Below are positions 1-5,158 of a DNA stretch of 6,747 nucleotides, one piece after another. The DNA lies in NCBI GenBank assembly GCA_018694455.1, contig JABHNP010000264.1, positions 1-6,747 of the forward strand. The letters are read 5' to 3'. The DNA comes from Planctomycetaceae bacterium. GTDB lineage: Bacteria; Planctomycetota; Planctomycetia; Pirellulales; UBA1268. The position numbers and the translations under genes are program-made. Position 1 is the stretch's first letter. Each line of letters begins with the position of its first letter. A model generated the notes under the pieces. The model was given only the letters and a program-made list of their open reading frames with translations. It did no database searches and had not been told where the DNA came from.

Positions 1-83
1 CGCTCGGATGTGCCCCGAAGCGGTTTGCGAACACGATGACGACGACGATTTCGTTGTCGCAATATTGATTTCGCATGATCCAT
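1..83 (-). CDS. rplR: 50S ribosomal protein L18, 5' part only (truncated by window edge)
   Basis: L18 binds 5S rRNA with L5 in the central protuberance. Only 27 codons are inside the window. They translate to MDHAKSILRQRNRRRHRVRK followed by PLRGTSE. The dense basic N-terminus, with an RxRRxxRVRK pattern, matches the start of L18, as does the position directly after rplF in spc-type operons. The ATG at 83 has GAGGAG at 92-97 with an 8-base spacer, the strongest support for this start. The reading frame remains open to the window edge. Too little is visible to judge length or conserved core residues. Confidence 0.88.
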   Translation of the reverse strand, partial: MDHAKSILRQRNRRRHRVRKPLRGTSE

Positions 84-91
84 TTTAATTT

Positions 92-97
92 CTCCTC
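92..97 (-). promoter_or_regulatory. Shine-Dalgarno of rplR
   Basis: GAGGAG eight bases before the ATG at 83 in the 48-base rplF-rplR spacer. It anchors the start of the truncated L18 gene. Confidence 0.75.
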
Positions 98-131
98 ATT
101 AGCACGCCATCAGCAACTGTTGGCATTTGCA

Positions 132-677
132 TTACTTCGTGACTGCCTTACCTGCCTTACGACGAACTTGTTCGTTTTCGTAACGAATACCTTTGCCCTT
201 GTATGGCTCTGGCTTTCGAAGCGAACGAACCTCAGCAGCGAACTGCCCTACTAACTGTTTATCGATACCTTTTATGTTTATGTGCGTCTGATCCGGACAC
301 GTTACATCCAGACCTTTCGGTACAGGGACATGAAGTTCGTTAGCAAACCCAACTCGCAGTTGCAGCATGCCTTTTTGCAAAACTGCCAGATAGCCCACTC
401 CAACGATTTCAAGACGCTTTTCATACCCTTTTGTCACACCCTCAACCATATTATTCACCAACGACCGAGTCAGTCCATGCAGTGACCTTGAAAGCTTCGC
501 ATCATCACCTCTCGAAACACTAACGAGTGCAGCAGCAGTGTCGACGTTCACACTCACTGCGGGGTGATGCTCATGCTCCAACTTGCCAAGCGGACCTTCA
601 ACCGACACGAGCCGGCTGTCAACCTTTACATTGACACCCTGAGGGATGGCAACGGGTGCTTTACCTATTCTTGACAT
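132..677 (-). CDS. rplF: 50S ribosomal protein L6
   Basis: L6 lies near the sarcin-ricin loop and the factor-binding site of the 50S subunit. The 181 residues are close to the family norm. The two-domain pattern shows in MSRIGKAPVAIPQGV at 1-15, VSVEGPLGKLEHE at 24-36, SLHGLTRSLVNNMVEGVTKG at 65-84, YEKRLEIVGVGYLA at 85-98, IKGIDKQLVGQFAAEVRSLR at 135-154, and the diagnostic KPEPYKGKGIRYENEQVRRK at 155-174. The ATG at 677 has AAGG at 687-690, nine bases upstream. The gene follows rpsH by 81 bases and precedes rplR by 48. It ends in TAA. No oddities seen. Confidence 0.97.
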   Translation of the reverse strand: MSRIGKAPVAIPQGVNVKVDSRLVSVEGPLGKLEHEHHPAVSVNVDTAAALVSVSRGDDAKLSRSLHGLTRSLVNNMVEGVTKGYEKRLEIVGVGYLAVLQKGMLQLRVGFANELHVPVPKGLDVTCPDQTHINIKGIDKQLVGQFAAEVRSLRKPEPYKGKGIRYENEQVRRKAGKAVTK

Positions 678-696
678 GCTGAAAAACCTTTCTCTC

Positions 697-725
697 TACT
701 CAGATACAATCAACTAATCCGAGTA
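697..725 (-). repeat. inverted repeat / candidate hairpin in rpsH-rplF spacer
   Basis: On the transcribed strand TACTCGG and CTGAGTA are separated by 15 bases and can form a 7-bp RNA stem with one G-U pair. It lies just upstream of the purine-rich ribosome-binding region of rplF. There is no T-run after it, so it is not a rho-independent terminator. A functional role is unproven; a stem this short can arise by chance. Confidence 0.3.
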
Positions 726-758
726 CATCAATACTTACTAACAATTGCTCTTCTAAAA

Positions 759-1154
759 TCACCACAGCTCACACAGAACTTCACCACCAAGCTTTCGCTG
801 CCTAGCCTCTCTATCACTCACAACACCACTCGATGTTGAGAGGATCGATATACCAAGCCCACCGAGAATTGGTCTCAGACGAACTGACCTGCTGTAGACA
901 CGTCGGCCGGGCGTACTAATCCTCTTAATATGACGAATTAATCGTTCGCCGTTCGGACCATATTTCAATTCGAGTTGGAGCACCGGAGCCGGCGTAGACT
1001 CTACCTCACGCCAGTCCCAAATGAATCCTTCTTTTTTCAATACATCAGCCAGGCCACGCTTCACCTTCGAAAAAGGCACGTCTACCGTTGGCCGTTCAAC
1101 ACGAACGGCGTTGCGGATACGAGTGAGCATGTCGGCTATCGGGTCGGTCATCAT
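759..1154 (-). CDS. rpsH: 30S ribosomal protein S8
   Basis: S8 binds the central domain of 16S rRNA early in assembly; in E. coli it also represses translation of the spc operon. The 131-residue product is of normal length and shows TDPIADMLTRIRNAVRVERP at 3-22, VDVPFSKVKRGLADVLKKEG at 24-43, RLIRHIKRISTPGRRVYS at 71-88, and the RNA-binding C-terminal signature GLGISILSTSSGVVSDREAR at 99-118 followed by KLGGEVLCELW. Two ATGs (1154, 1151) are in tandem. The first lies 10 bases from an AGGA at 1165-1168 and is the better choice, though either is possible. The ribosome-binding site overlaps the rpsN stop codon (TAGGA). Confidence 0.96.
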   Translation of the reverse strand: MMTDPIADMLTRIRNAVRVERPTVDVPFSKVKRGLADVLKKEGFIWDWREVESTPAPVLQLELKYGPNGERLIRHIKRISTPGRRVYSRSVRLRPILGGLGISILSTSSGVVSDREARQRKLGGEVLCELW

Positions 1155-1164
1155 ATGATTTCGT

Positions 1165-1169
1165 TCCTA
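1165..1169 (-). promoter_or_regulatory. Shine-Dalgarno of rpsH overlapping the rpsN stop codon
   Basis: TAGGA: its TAG is the stop of rpsN and AGGA is the best ribosome-binding site for rpsH, ten bases before the ATG at 1154. A ribosome ending S14 would therefore sit on the S8 initiation region. Confidence 0.6.
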
Positions 1170-1352
1170 CCAACTGGCCTTACGAACACCCGGAATATTG
1201 CCTTGATCAGCCAACTTCCGGAAACAAATGCGACAGGTTCCAAACTTGCGGTATACCGCTCGAGGCCTGCCACACAGCATGCATCGACGAATAGTTCGGG
1301 TCGAAAATTTTGGTGGCCGCTTTGCAGCGGCAATTTTGGATTTACTTGCCAT
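1167..1352 (-). CDS. rpsN: 30S ribosomal protein S14, zinc-binding (C+) type
   Basis: S14 is a 30S-head protein that completes the binding environment of S3 and S10. The product is 61 residues, the length of the short zinc-binding form. Cys24, Cys27, Cys40 and Cys43 (CMLC and CRIC) form the zinc site. The surrounding RRCMLCGRPRAVYRKFGTCR (22-41) and the end NIPGVRKASW are family hallmarks. The frame is open to a TTG at 1364, but MASKSKIAAAKRPPKFS from the ATG at 1352 is the expected N-terminus. The ribosome-binding site is weak (GGTAAAG). The gene lies 57 bases after rplE and 12 before rpsH, and its TAG is part of the rpsH ribosome-binding site. Confidence 0.96.
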   Translation of the reverse strand: MASKSKIAAAKRPPKFSTRTIRRCMLCGRPRAVYRKFGTCRICFRKLADQGNIPGVRKASW

Positions 1353-1409
1353 AATCTTTACCAACCGTCAGCAGCTATTACCAACGGCATGAGGTTATTT
1401 TCAGAACTG

Positions 1410-2030
1410 CTACGCCGCAGTTCCTCCTTCCTTCTCGGTTTTCTTCATTGGGAGCCCCATGGCTCGCAATAAGACTCGGGCATCATCATCGCTATGGGCC
1501 GTAGTCACGAGTGTAATATTCATACCCTGCGGACGAGTAAATTTGTCAGGATTGATCTCTGGAAAAACCATTTGCTCCGACAGGCCTAGGCTGTAATTTC
1601 CACAGCCGTCAAACGCGGTCGCCGACAAGCCCCGAAAGTCTCTTACTCTGGGCAGAGCCATCGAAATAAGACGATCAAGAAACTCGTACATCCTGCGTCC
1701 TCTCAGTGTCACTTTGCATCCGATCGGCAAATCTTCTCGCAACTTAAATCCGGAGACGGCCTTTCTGGACAACGTAGCAACAGGCTTTTGACCTGCGATT
1801 TGACCAAGCGCAGCCATTGCTTCTTCAAGATGTTTTTTTTCCGTGACGGCGGTTCCGACACCCATGTTCACTACAATTTTTTCAAGCTTTGGAATCGAAT
1901 GAGGGTTCTTCCTGGAAAGCTCTTCTGCAAGTGCTGGACGGACCGTGTTGCTATAGAGCTCCTGGAGTCTCGGTGTTACCGATTCAGACTCACTGCTTGA
2001 AACTTTTACAGCTTTTGACTTTTTTGCCAT
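1410..2030 (-). CDS. rplE: 50S ribosomal protein L5
   Basis: L5 binds 5S rRNA with L18 in the central protuberance and touches the P-site tRNA. The 206-residue product shows the family in order: PRLQELYSNTVRPAL at 20-34, IPKLEKIVVNMGVG at 46-59, GQKPVATLSRKAVSGFKLRE at 80-99, IGCKVTLRGRRMYEFLDRLI at 103-122, LPRVRDFRGL at 126-135, and NYSLGLSEQMVFPEIN at 145-160. It is longer than the usual 179-190 because of about 19 N-terminal residues rich in Lys and Ser (AKKSKAVKVSSSESES) and a few at the C-terminus (EKEGGTAA). The ATG at 2030 with AAGGAA at 2038-2043 is preferred over a TTG at 2036. It follows the longest spacer in the window, 110 bases. Confidence 0.96.
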   Translation of the reverse strand: MAKKSKAVKVSSSESESVTPRLQELYSNTVRPALAEELSRKNPHSIPKLEKIVVNMGVGTAVTEKKHLEEAMAALGQIAGQKPVATLSRKAVSGFKLREDLPIGCKVTLRGRRMYEFLDRLISMALPRVRDFRGLSATAFDGCGNYSLGLSEQMVFPEINPDKFTRPQGMNITLVTTAHSDDDARVLLRAMGLPMKKTEKEGGTAA

Positions 2031-2037
2031 TTCCAAC

Positions 2038-2043
2038 TTCCTT
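2038..2043 (-). promoter_or_regulatory. Shine-Dalgarno of rplE
   Basis: AAGGAA seven bases before the ATG at 2030. The alternative TTG at 2036 would be only one base away, so the ATG (MAKKSK) is the start. Confidence 0.7.
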
Positions 2044-2140
2044 AATTCAACCGTATCCGTAAACCGACCGACTTGACTTAACGGAAAACCTGCTCAAACA
2101 AAACACTATCGAACGAGCCACAATATTCAGCCAACTACAT

Positions 2141-2473
2141 TCACCCGTTTTTTGACCGGCCAACCTCGCCTTGCTCACTACCACACTTCTTACAGACTCG
2201 CTTCTTTGACCCATCAGCCAAAGAAACACCAAGCCGCGACGCCTTGCCACAAGCCGAACAGAAAAACAAAACATTTGATGCATTGATTGGCATCTCTTTG
2301 CTAAGCCTGCCTCCTTGCGGATTTTTCTGACTTCTTTTTATATGACGATAGACCCGATTCACCCCCTCAACGACAAGCTTGCCGCTAATAGAATCAACCG
2401 AGAGAACCCGAGCACGAGTACCTCTAGAGTTACCCGACCGAACCTCAACTGTGTCACCTGTACGAATCAACAT
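2141..2473 (-). CDS. rplX: 50S ribosomal protein L24
   Basis: L24 is an assembly-initiator protein that binds the 5' part of 23S rRNA and ends near the exit tunnel. The 110-residue product has an N-terminal KOW-type segment (RTGDTVEVRSGNSRGTRARV at 4-23), the family's KLVVEGVNRVYRHIKRSQKN at 32-51, and PQGGRLSKEMPINASNV at 52-68. Its C-terminal part carries two CxxC pairs at Cys72/75 and Cys94/97, the zinc-ribbon-like form found in many bacterial L24 proteins. The ATG at 2473 has GAGG seven bases upstream at 2481-2484. A TTG one codon earlier is a poorer start because the spacing would be only 4. The A of the rplN TGA is the first base of this ATG. Confidence 0.95.
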   Translation of the reverse strand: MLIRTGDTVEVRSGNSRGTRARVLSVDSISGKLVVEGVNRVYRHIKRSQKNPQGGRLSKEMPINASNVLFFCSACGKASRLGVSLADGSKKRVCKKCGSEQGEVGRSKNG

Positions 2474-2841
2474 CAAATTACCTCACTTGCCAGACTCACA
2501 ATTTTCATGAAATTCCGGTCTCGCAACTCACGGGCTACAGCACCAAAGATTCGAGTACCTCTAGGATTCTTATCACTATCAACAATTACACAGGCATTTG
2601 AGTCAAACCGTACGTAACTGCCATCCGACCGCCGAGTGGGGCTTTTACAACGAACTATAACCGCTTTAACCACGGCCTTCTTTTTAACGTCACTTCCTGG
2701 AATCACGCTTTTTACGCTGCAAACAATCACATCTCCAAGCCCAGCGGTTCGCTTCTTGCTCCCACCGAGCACCTTGAAGCACATGACTTCCTTCGCGCCT
2801 GTGTTATCCGCGACCGTAAGCCGCGACTGCATCTGAATCAT
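2473..2841 (-). CDS. rplN: 50S ribosomal protein L14
   Basis: L14 sits on the 50S face that meets 16S rRNA and is the docking site of the silencing factor RsfS in bacteria. The 122 residues are exactly the family length. Landmarks: MIQMQSRLTVADNTGAKEVM at 1-20, CFKVLGGSKKRTAGLGDVIV at 21-40, KKKAVVKAVIVRCK at 53-66, GSYVRFDSNACVIVD at 74-88, and NPRGTRIFGAVARELRDRNF at 92-111. The ATG at 2841 is preceded by GAGGGGG at 2849-2855 with a 7-base spacer, so it is preferred over the ATG at 2832. The start overlaps the rpsQ stop by four bases and the stop shares one base with the rplX ATG, which suggests translational coupling across this trio. Confidence 0.97.
   Translation of the reverse strand: MIQMQSRLTVADNTGAKEVMCFKVLGGSKKRTAGLGDVIVCSVKSVIPGSDVKKKAVVKAVIVRCKSPTRRSDGSYVRFDSNACVIVDSDKNPRGTRIFGAVARELRDRNFMKIVSLASEVI
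2481..2484 (-). promoter_or_regulatory. Shine-Dalgarno of rplX, inside rplN
   Basis: GAGG seven bases before the ATG at 2473, within the 3' end of rplN. It favours this ATG over the TTG at 2476, for which the spacing would be only four bases. Confidence 0.7.
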
Positions 2842-3227
2842 GCGTTAGCCCCCTCTGTATCAGCCGCACTTCCGTCAGTCGCTTCACTAGACTGACCTGT
2901 TGCCTTAGCTTCATCATCACGAACCGATGCCTCATTCAATTCGGTAGCCCTTGCTCCTGAACGCAATGCTGCCAGATCCACTGCCGTACTTTTCGCAACC
3001 ACGCGAACTAATTCCCAGCGTTTTGTCCGGCTCCGCGGAGGGCACTCTACAATCTCAACAAGATCACCGGGTGCCGACTCCTCTGCCTCATCATGAACAT
3101 GACAAACAGTTCGACTGTGCAGAATTCGTCCATATTTTGGGTGGCGAATAATCCGAGGAATTTCTACGCGTCGCGTCTTACTTGCTGCAGCACTTGTGAC
3201 CGTGCCTGTTTCAATTTTTTTTGGCAT
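2838..3227 (-). CDS. rpsQ: 30S ribosomal protein S17, with long C-terminal extension
   Basis: S17 is an early-assembly protein with an OB fold that binds the 5' domain of 16S rRNA. The fold is clear in MPKKIETGTVTSAAASKTRR at 1-20, VEIPRIIRHPKYGRILHSRT at 21-40, HVHDEAEESAPGDLVEIVEC at 43-62, and RSRTKRWELVRVVAKS at 65-80. The product is 129 residues against a usual 80-90. Residues from about 81 on (TAVDLAALRSGAR, then an acidic Ala/Ser/Asp/Glu-rich tail to DTEGANA) are an extension. Planctomycete S17 commonly carries a 'VDLAALR' segment, from memory. The frame is open to a GTG at 3266, but MPKK at 3227 has an AGGA nine bases upstream and fits the family. Its TGA overlaps the rplN ATG as ATGA. 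Confidence 0.94.
   Translation of the reverse strand: MPKKIETGTVTSAAASKTRRVEIPRIIRHPKYGRILHSRTVCHVHDEAEESAPGDLVEIVECPPRSRTKRWELVRVVAKSTAVDLAALRSGARATELNEASVRDDEAKATGQSSEATDGSAADTEGANA
2849..2855 (-). promoter_or_regulatory. Shine-Dalgarno of rplN, inside rpsQ
   Basis: GAGGGGG lies seven bases before the ATG at 2841, within the last codons of rpsQ. It favours MIQMQ over the internal methionine as the L14 start. Confidence 0.75.
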
Positions 3228-3236
3228 AACTATTTG

Positions 3237-3240
3237 TCCT
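3237..3240 (-). promoter_or_regulatory. Shine-Dalgarno of rpsQ
   Basis: AGGA nine bases before the ATG at 3227. It supports MPKKIET as the start of S17 instead of the GTG 13 codons upstream. Confidence 0.6.
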
Positions 3241-3258
3241 AGCGGGCCTGATACCGCT
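3241..3258 (-). repeat. short inverted repeat abutting the rpsQ Shine-Dalgarno
   Basis: AGCGG and CCGCT, separated by eight bases, form a perfect 5-bp stem. Its 3' edge touches the AGGA of rpsQ. It could shape access to that site, but the stem is short and the evidence weak. Confidence 0.25.
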
Positions 3259-3328
3259 GATTCCACTTTTGTTTTTTAATGACCAAGCTACCGAGGTCTC
3301 TTAAACACTGTACAAACCTTGCTTCTCA

Positions 3329-3592
3329 CTACTTACTTTTAATTCCACTATCAATTTTGGCTTCGGACTCAACGCCCACTGCCTCACCGGAATCGGCCGC
3401 TACACGACTTCTCTCTCCCAAAACTGTCTGGCAACGAGCAATGAGTTTTCGCTGTTTTCGCATTTCCGAGGGCGCTGCAATTTTCTCAGTCTGCGACTGT
3501 ATTCGCAAACGAAAAAGTGACTCAGCCGCATCTTTCCAGACTAGCTTTATTTGCTCATCACTCATTTCTCGTAATTCTGTTGCCTTCGTCAT
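3329..3592 (-). CDS. rpmC: 50S ribosomal protein L29
   Basis: L29 is a small helical protein beside L23 at the exit-tunnel mouth. The first 62 or so residues match the family's two-helix hairpin: TELREMSDEQIKLVWKDAAE at 5-24, LFRLRIQSQTEKIAAPSEMR at 26-45, and a second helix KLIARCQTVLGERSR at 49-63. The total of 87 residues exceeds the usual 60-70. The extra C-terminal part (about 64-87, Ala/Gly/Glu/Ser-rich, ending SGIKSK) looks disordered. The ATG at 3592 gives the expected N-terminus, but its ribosome-binding site is weak (AAAAG-type purines). The gene lies between rplP (65 bases) and rpsQ (101 bases), as expected. Confidence 0.92.
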   Translation of the reverse strand: MTKATELREMSDEQIKLVWKDAAESLFRLRIQSQTEKIAAPSEMRKQRKLIARCQTVLGERSRVAADSGEAVGVESEAKIDSGIKSK

Positions 3593-3657
3593 CGATTCAT
3601 TTCTTTTCTGAGCAGGAAACCATTATTCGTTCTAAACACCGCGAAAGTGCTTCTTAA

Positions 3658-4074
3658 CTACATCGTTCTTTTTTTCACCATTCGCACTCTTACCGGCATT
3701 TTGTGGGCAAGCCGAGCAAAACACACTTTCGCAACATCCTCAGTCACACCACCGATCTCAAAGAGAACCGTTCCTGGACGGATAACCGCAGCCCAGAAAT
3801 CAGGCTCGCCTTTCCCCTTACCCATGCGGGTTTCCAAGGGAATTGACGTAATTGACTTATGTGGAAACACACGGATATACAGTCGCCCACCACCCCGCAG
3901 ATACTGCTGGGCAGCAATTCGGCCGGCTTCAATCGTGGCAGCAGGAAGCCAACCCGGCTGTTCGGCCTGAAGGCCGAATTCGCCAAAGATGACCCTGTTT
4001 CCACGAGTCGCCTCACCTTTTATACGACCTCTTTGGCTTTTTCGGTGTTTGACCCTCTTGGGCATCAGCGGCAT
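3658..4074 (-). CDS. rplP: 50S ribosomal protein L16
   Basis: L16 binds 23S rRNA near the A site and central protuberance and helps position aminoacyl-tRNA. The product is 138 residues with MPKRVKHRKSQRGRIKG at 4-20, TRGNRVIFGEFGLQ at 23-36, TIEAGRIAAQQYLRGGGRLYI at 47-67, VFPHKSIT at 69-76, ETRMGKGKGEPDFWAAVI at 81-98, and GTVLFEIGGV at 101-110. Arg83 of RMGKGKG aligns with the E. coli Arg81 that is known to be hydroxylated. Two starts are possible, ATG at 4074 or 4065. A perfect GAGGAG seven bases before 4074 favours the longer form, which I recall as usual in planctomycetes. The gene starts 62 bases inside rpsC, in a different frame, and ends 65 bases before rpmC. Confidence 0.96.
   Translation of the reverse strand: MPLMPKRVKHRKSQRGRIKGEATRGNRVIFGEFGLQAEQPGWLPAATIEAGRIAAQQYLRGGGRLYIRVFPHKSITSIPLETRMGKGKGEPDFWAAVIRPGTVLFEIGGVTEDVAKVCFARLAHKMPVRVRMVKKRTM
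3961..3978 (-). repeat. perfect 8-bp near-continuous palindrome inside rplP
   Basis: TTCGGCCT and AGGCCGAA are separated by two bases. As RNA this would be a 7-bp stem with a four-base loop. It encodes FGLQAE (33-38) of L16. Confidence 0.45.
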
Positions 4075-4708
4075 CGCCGTTCTCCTCGTACATCCCTTGG
4101 TTCACCCACACTTGAACACCTATGTGTCCCTGTGCTGTTGGTGCTTCACAAAACCCATAATCAATTTTTGCTCGTAACGTTGACAGTGGCATCGATCCCG
4201 CGATGCTTTTCTCGCATCGCGACATTTCAGCGCCGCCAAGCCTTCCTGCCAACTGGATTTTGACACCTTTAGCGCCGGCATCCATAGTTGATTCAATTGT
4301 TCGTTTTAGTATCCGCCGGAAAGCGGCTCGTTTAGTCAATTGGTCTGCAATATCTTCGGCGACCAGTTGTGCCTGAATTTCCGGGCGTGTAATTTCCTCA
4401 ACCTTTAAGTTCACCCTGCGACCAAGCAATTCCTGCAACTCGCCTTGCAGGCGATCCACCTCTTGACCCTTACGGCCGATGATGACTCCTGGACGTGCGG
4501 AGTGCAGAATAACCTTAACTTCGTCACGAGTACGCTCTATCTCGACTTTTGCAATAGCCGCTGACCGATACTTCTTCTTCATAAACCGACGAACTTTGAA
4601 GTCCTCGAGCAACAAGCCTCGAAATTCTTTCTTGGGTGCATACCAACGACTTTTCCACGGCTCGGTAATACCGGTGCGGAATCCAGATGGATTTACTTTT
4701 TGACCCAT
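4013..4708 (-). CDS. rpsC: 30S ribosomal protein S3
   Basis: S3 lies at the mRNA entry side of the 30S head and contributes to mRNA unwinding. The 231-residue product starts MGQKVNPSGFRTGI, then shows the KH-domain segment ARPGVIIGRKGQEV at 71-84 with its GRKG loop, the C-terminal domain core AGRLGGAEMSRCEKS at 154-168, and LSTLRAKIDYGF at 175-186. Arg131, Arg132 and Lys135 in FRRILKR align with the E. coli residues linked to mRNA unwinding. The tail KKPKRSYKR at 223-231 resembles planctomycete S3 as I remember it. Start ATG at 4708; AAAGGG at 4717-4722 is the ribosome-binding site. It follows rplV by 50 bases. The last 62 bases overlap rplP, and the rplP ribosome-binding site lies inside this gene. 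Confidence 0.97.
   Translation of the reverse strand: MGQKVNPSGFRTGITEPWKSRWYAPKKEFRGLLLEDFKVRRFMKKKYRSAAIAKVEIERTRDEVKVILHSARPGVIIGRKGQEVDRLQGELQELLGRRVNLKVEEITRPEIQAQLVAEDIADQLTKRAAFRRILKRTIESTMDAGAKGVKIQLAGRLGGAEMSRCEKSIAGSMPLSTLRAKIDYGFCEAPTAQGHIGVQVWVNQGMYEENGDAADAQEGQTPKKPKRSYKR
4082..4087 (-). promoter_or_regulatory. Shine-Dalgarno of rplP, inside rpsC
   Basis: GAGGAG lies seven bases before the ATG at 4074. The six bases are also the two Glu codons of YEENGD near the end of S3. This decides the longer start of L16 (MPLMPKR) over the ATG three codons in, and means rplP is initiated from within the rpsC reading frame. Confidence 0.8.
4199..4221 (-). repeat. perfect 8-bp inverted repeat inside rpsC
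   Basis: CGCGATGC and GCATCGCG are separated by a 7-base A-rich loop (GAGAAAA). They encode part of the S3 segment SRCEKSIAG. The RNA stem would be GC-rich and stable, and lies about 125 bases before the rplP start. Confidence 0.45.
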
Positions 4709-4758
4709 TTGCTTTTCCCTTTTACTTCTTTTTCCGTGTTAACAGTCAACGACTACGG

Positions 4759-5145
4759 CTATTCCTCAGCTCCGGCCTGACCAGAATTTTGACCGACGTC
4801 CGCACCTGCCACGGCAACGGTATCCAGCGACACCTTGATATGTGCCATCCTCTTCTTAATTTCGTACGCCATTCCACGAGCTCGAGGCTGAAACCGCTTA
4901 AACATCGGCCCACCATCGACTCGAGCATCAATCACGACGAGATCATCGACCCCAGGAGCCTGCTGATGCTCTGCATTTCCAAGTGCGCTTTTGATCACCT
5001 TTTCGAGCATCCGAGCACCCCGATGCGGCTGGAACCGTAAAATGTCCAGTGCTTCATCTGCAAACTTCCCACGAACAAGGCTCGCAAGATGACGCACCTT
5101 GCGGGCACTGATTCGAGCATATTTGTGCGTTGCTGTGTAAGCCAT
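4759..5145 (-). CDS. rplV: 50S ribosomal protein L22
   Basis: L22 binds several 23S domains and its long beta-hairpin forms part of the exit-tunnel constriction together with L4. The 128-residue product shows KYARISARKVRHLASLVRG at 8-26, ILRFQPHRGARMLEKVIKSA at 35-54, and the hairpin GGPMFKRFQPRARGMAYEIK at 78-97 followed by KRMAHIKV. The reading frame is open to 5226, inside rpsS, but the family N-terminus MAYTATHKYARIS fixes the start at the ATG at 5145. A GAGG at 5152-5155 lies six bases upstream of it. The last 18 or so residues (Gly/Ala/Gln-rich, ending AGAEE) extend past the conserved fold and look disordered. Confidence 0.95.
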   Translation of the reverse strand: MAYTATHKYARISARKVRHLASLVRGKFADEALDILRFQPHRGARMLEKVIKSALGNAEHQQAPGVDDLVVIDARVDGGPMFKRFQPRARGMAYEIKKRMAHIKVSLDTVAVAGADVGQNSGQAGAEE

Positions 5146-5151
5146 TGAATA

Positions 5152-5155
5152 CCTC
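5152..5155 (-). promoter_or_regulatory. Shine-Dalgarno of rplV
   Basis: GAGG six bases before the ATG at 5145, in the 13-base gap after the rpsS stop. It supports the short L22 start over upstream in-frame codons inside rpsS. Confidence 0.7.
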
Positions 5156-5158
5156 GAT

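Noticed and set aside
84..131. Possible hairpin in the rplF-rplR spacer (GCCA with TGGC)
   Set aside because: The stem is only four pairs, competing pairings exist and there is no T-run. It is not distinguishable from chance.
975..1472. 165-codon open frame on the plus strand opposite rpsH, rpsN and the end of rplE
   Set aside because: It lies antisense to three clear ribosomal genes, has no recognisable domain and no convincing ribosome-binding site. It is best explained as a shadow of the coding strand.
2047..2283. 78-codon minus-strand frame overlapping the rplX end and the rplX-rplE spacer
   Set aside because: Most of it is the out-of-frame reading of L24. The translation resembles no family, and it has no good start signal.
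3593..3624. Tiny open frame (about eight codons, MVSCSEKK) just before rpmC
   Set aside because: It ends four bases before the rpmC ATG and could couple translation, but its ribosome-binding site is poor and so short a frame is expected by chance.
3859..4263. 134-codon plus-strand open frame opposite rpsC and rplP
   Set aside because: It is fully antisense to two conserved genes, its translation looks like random low-conservation sequence, and no family is recognisable.
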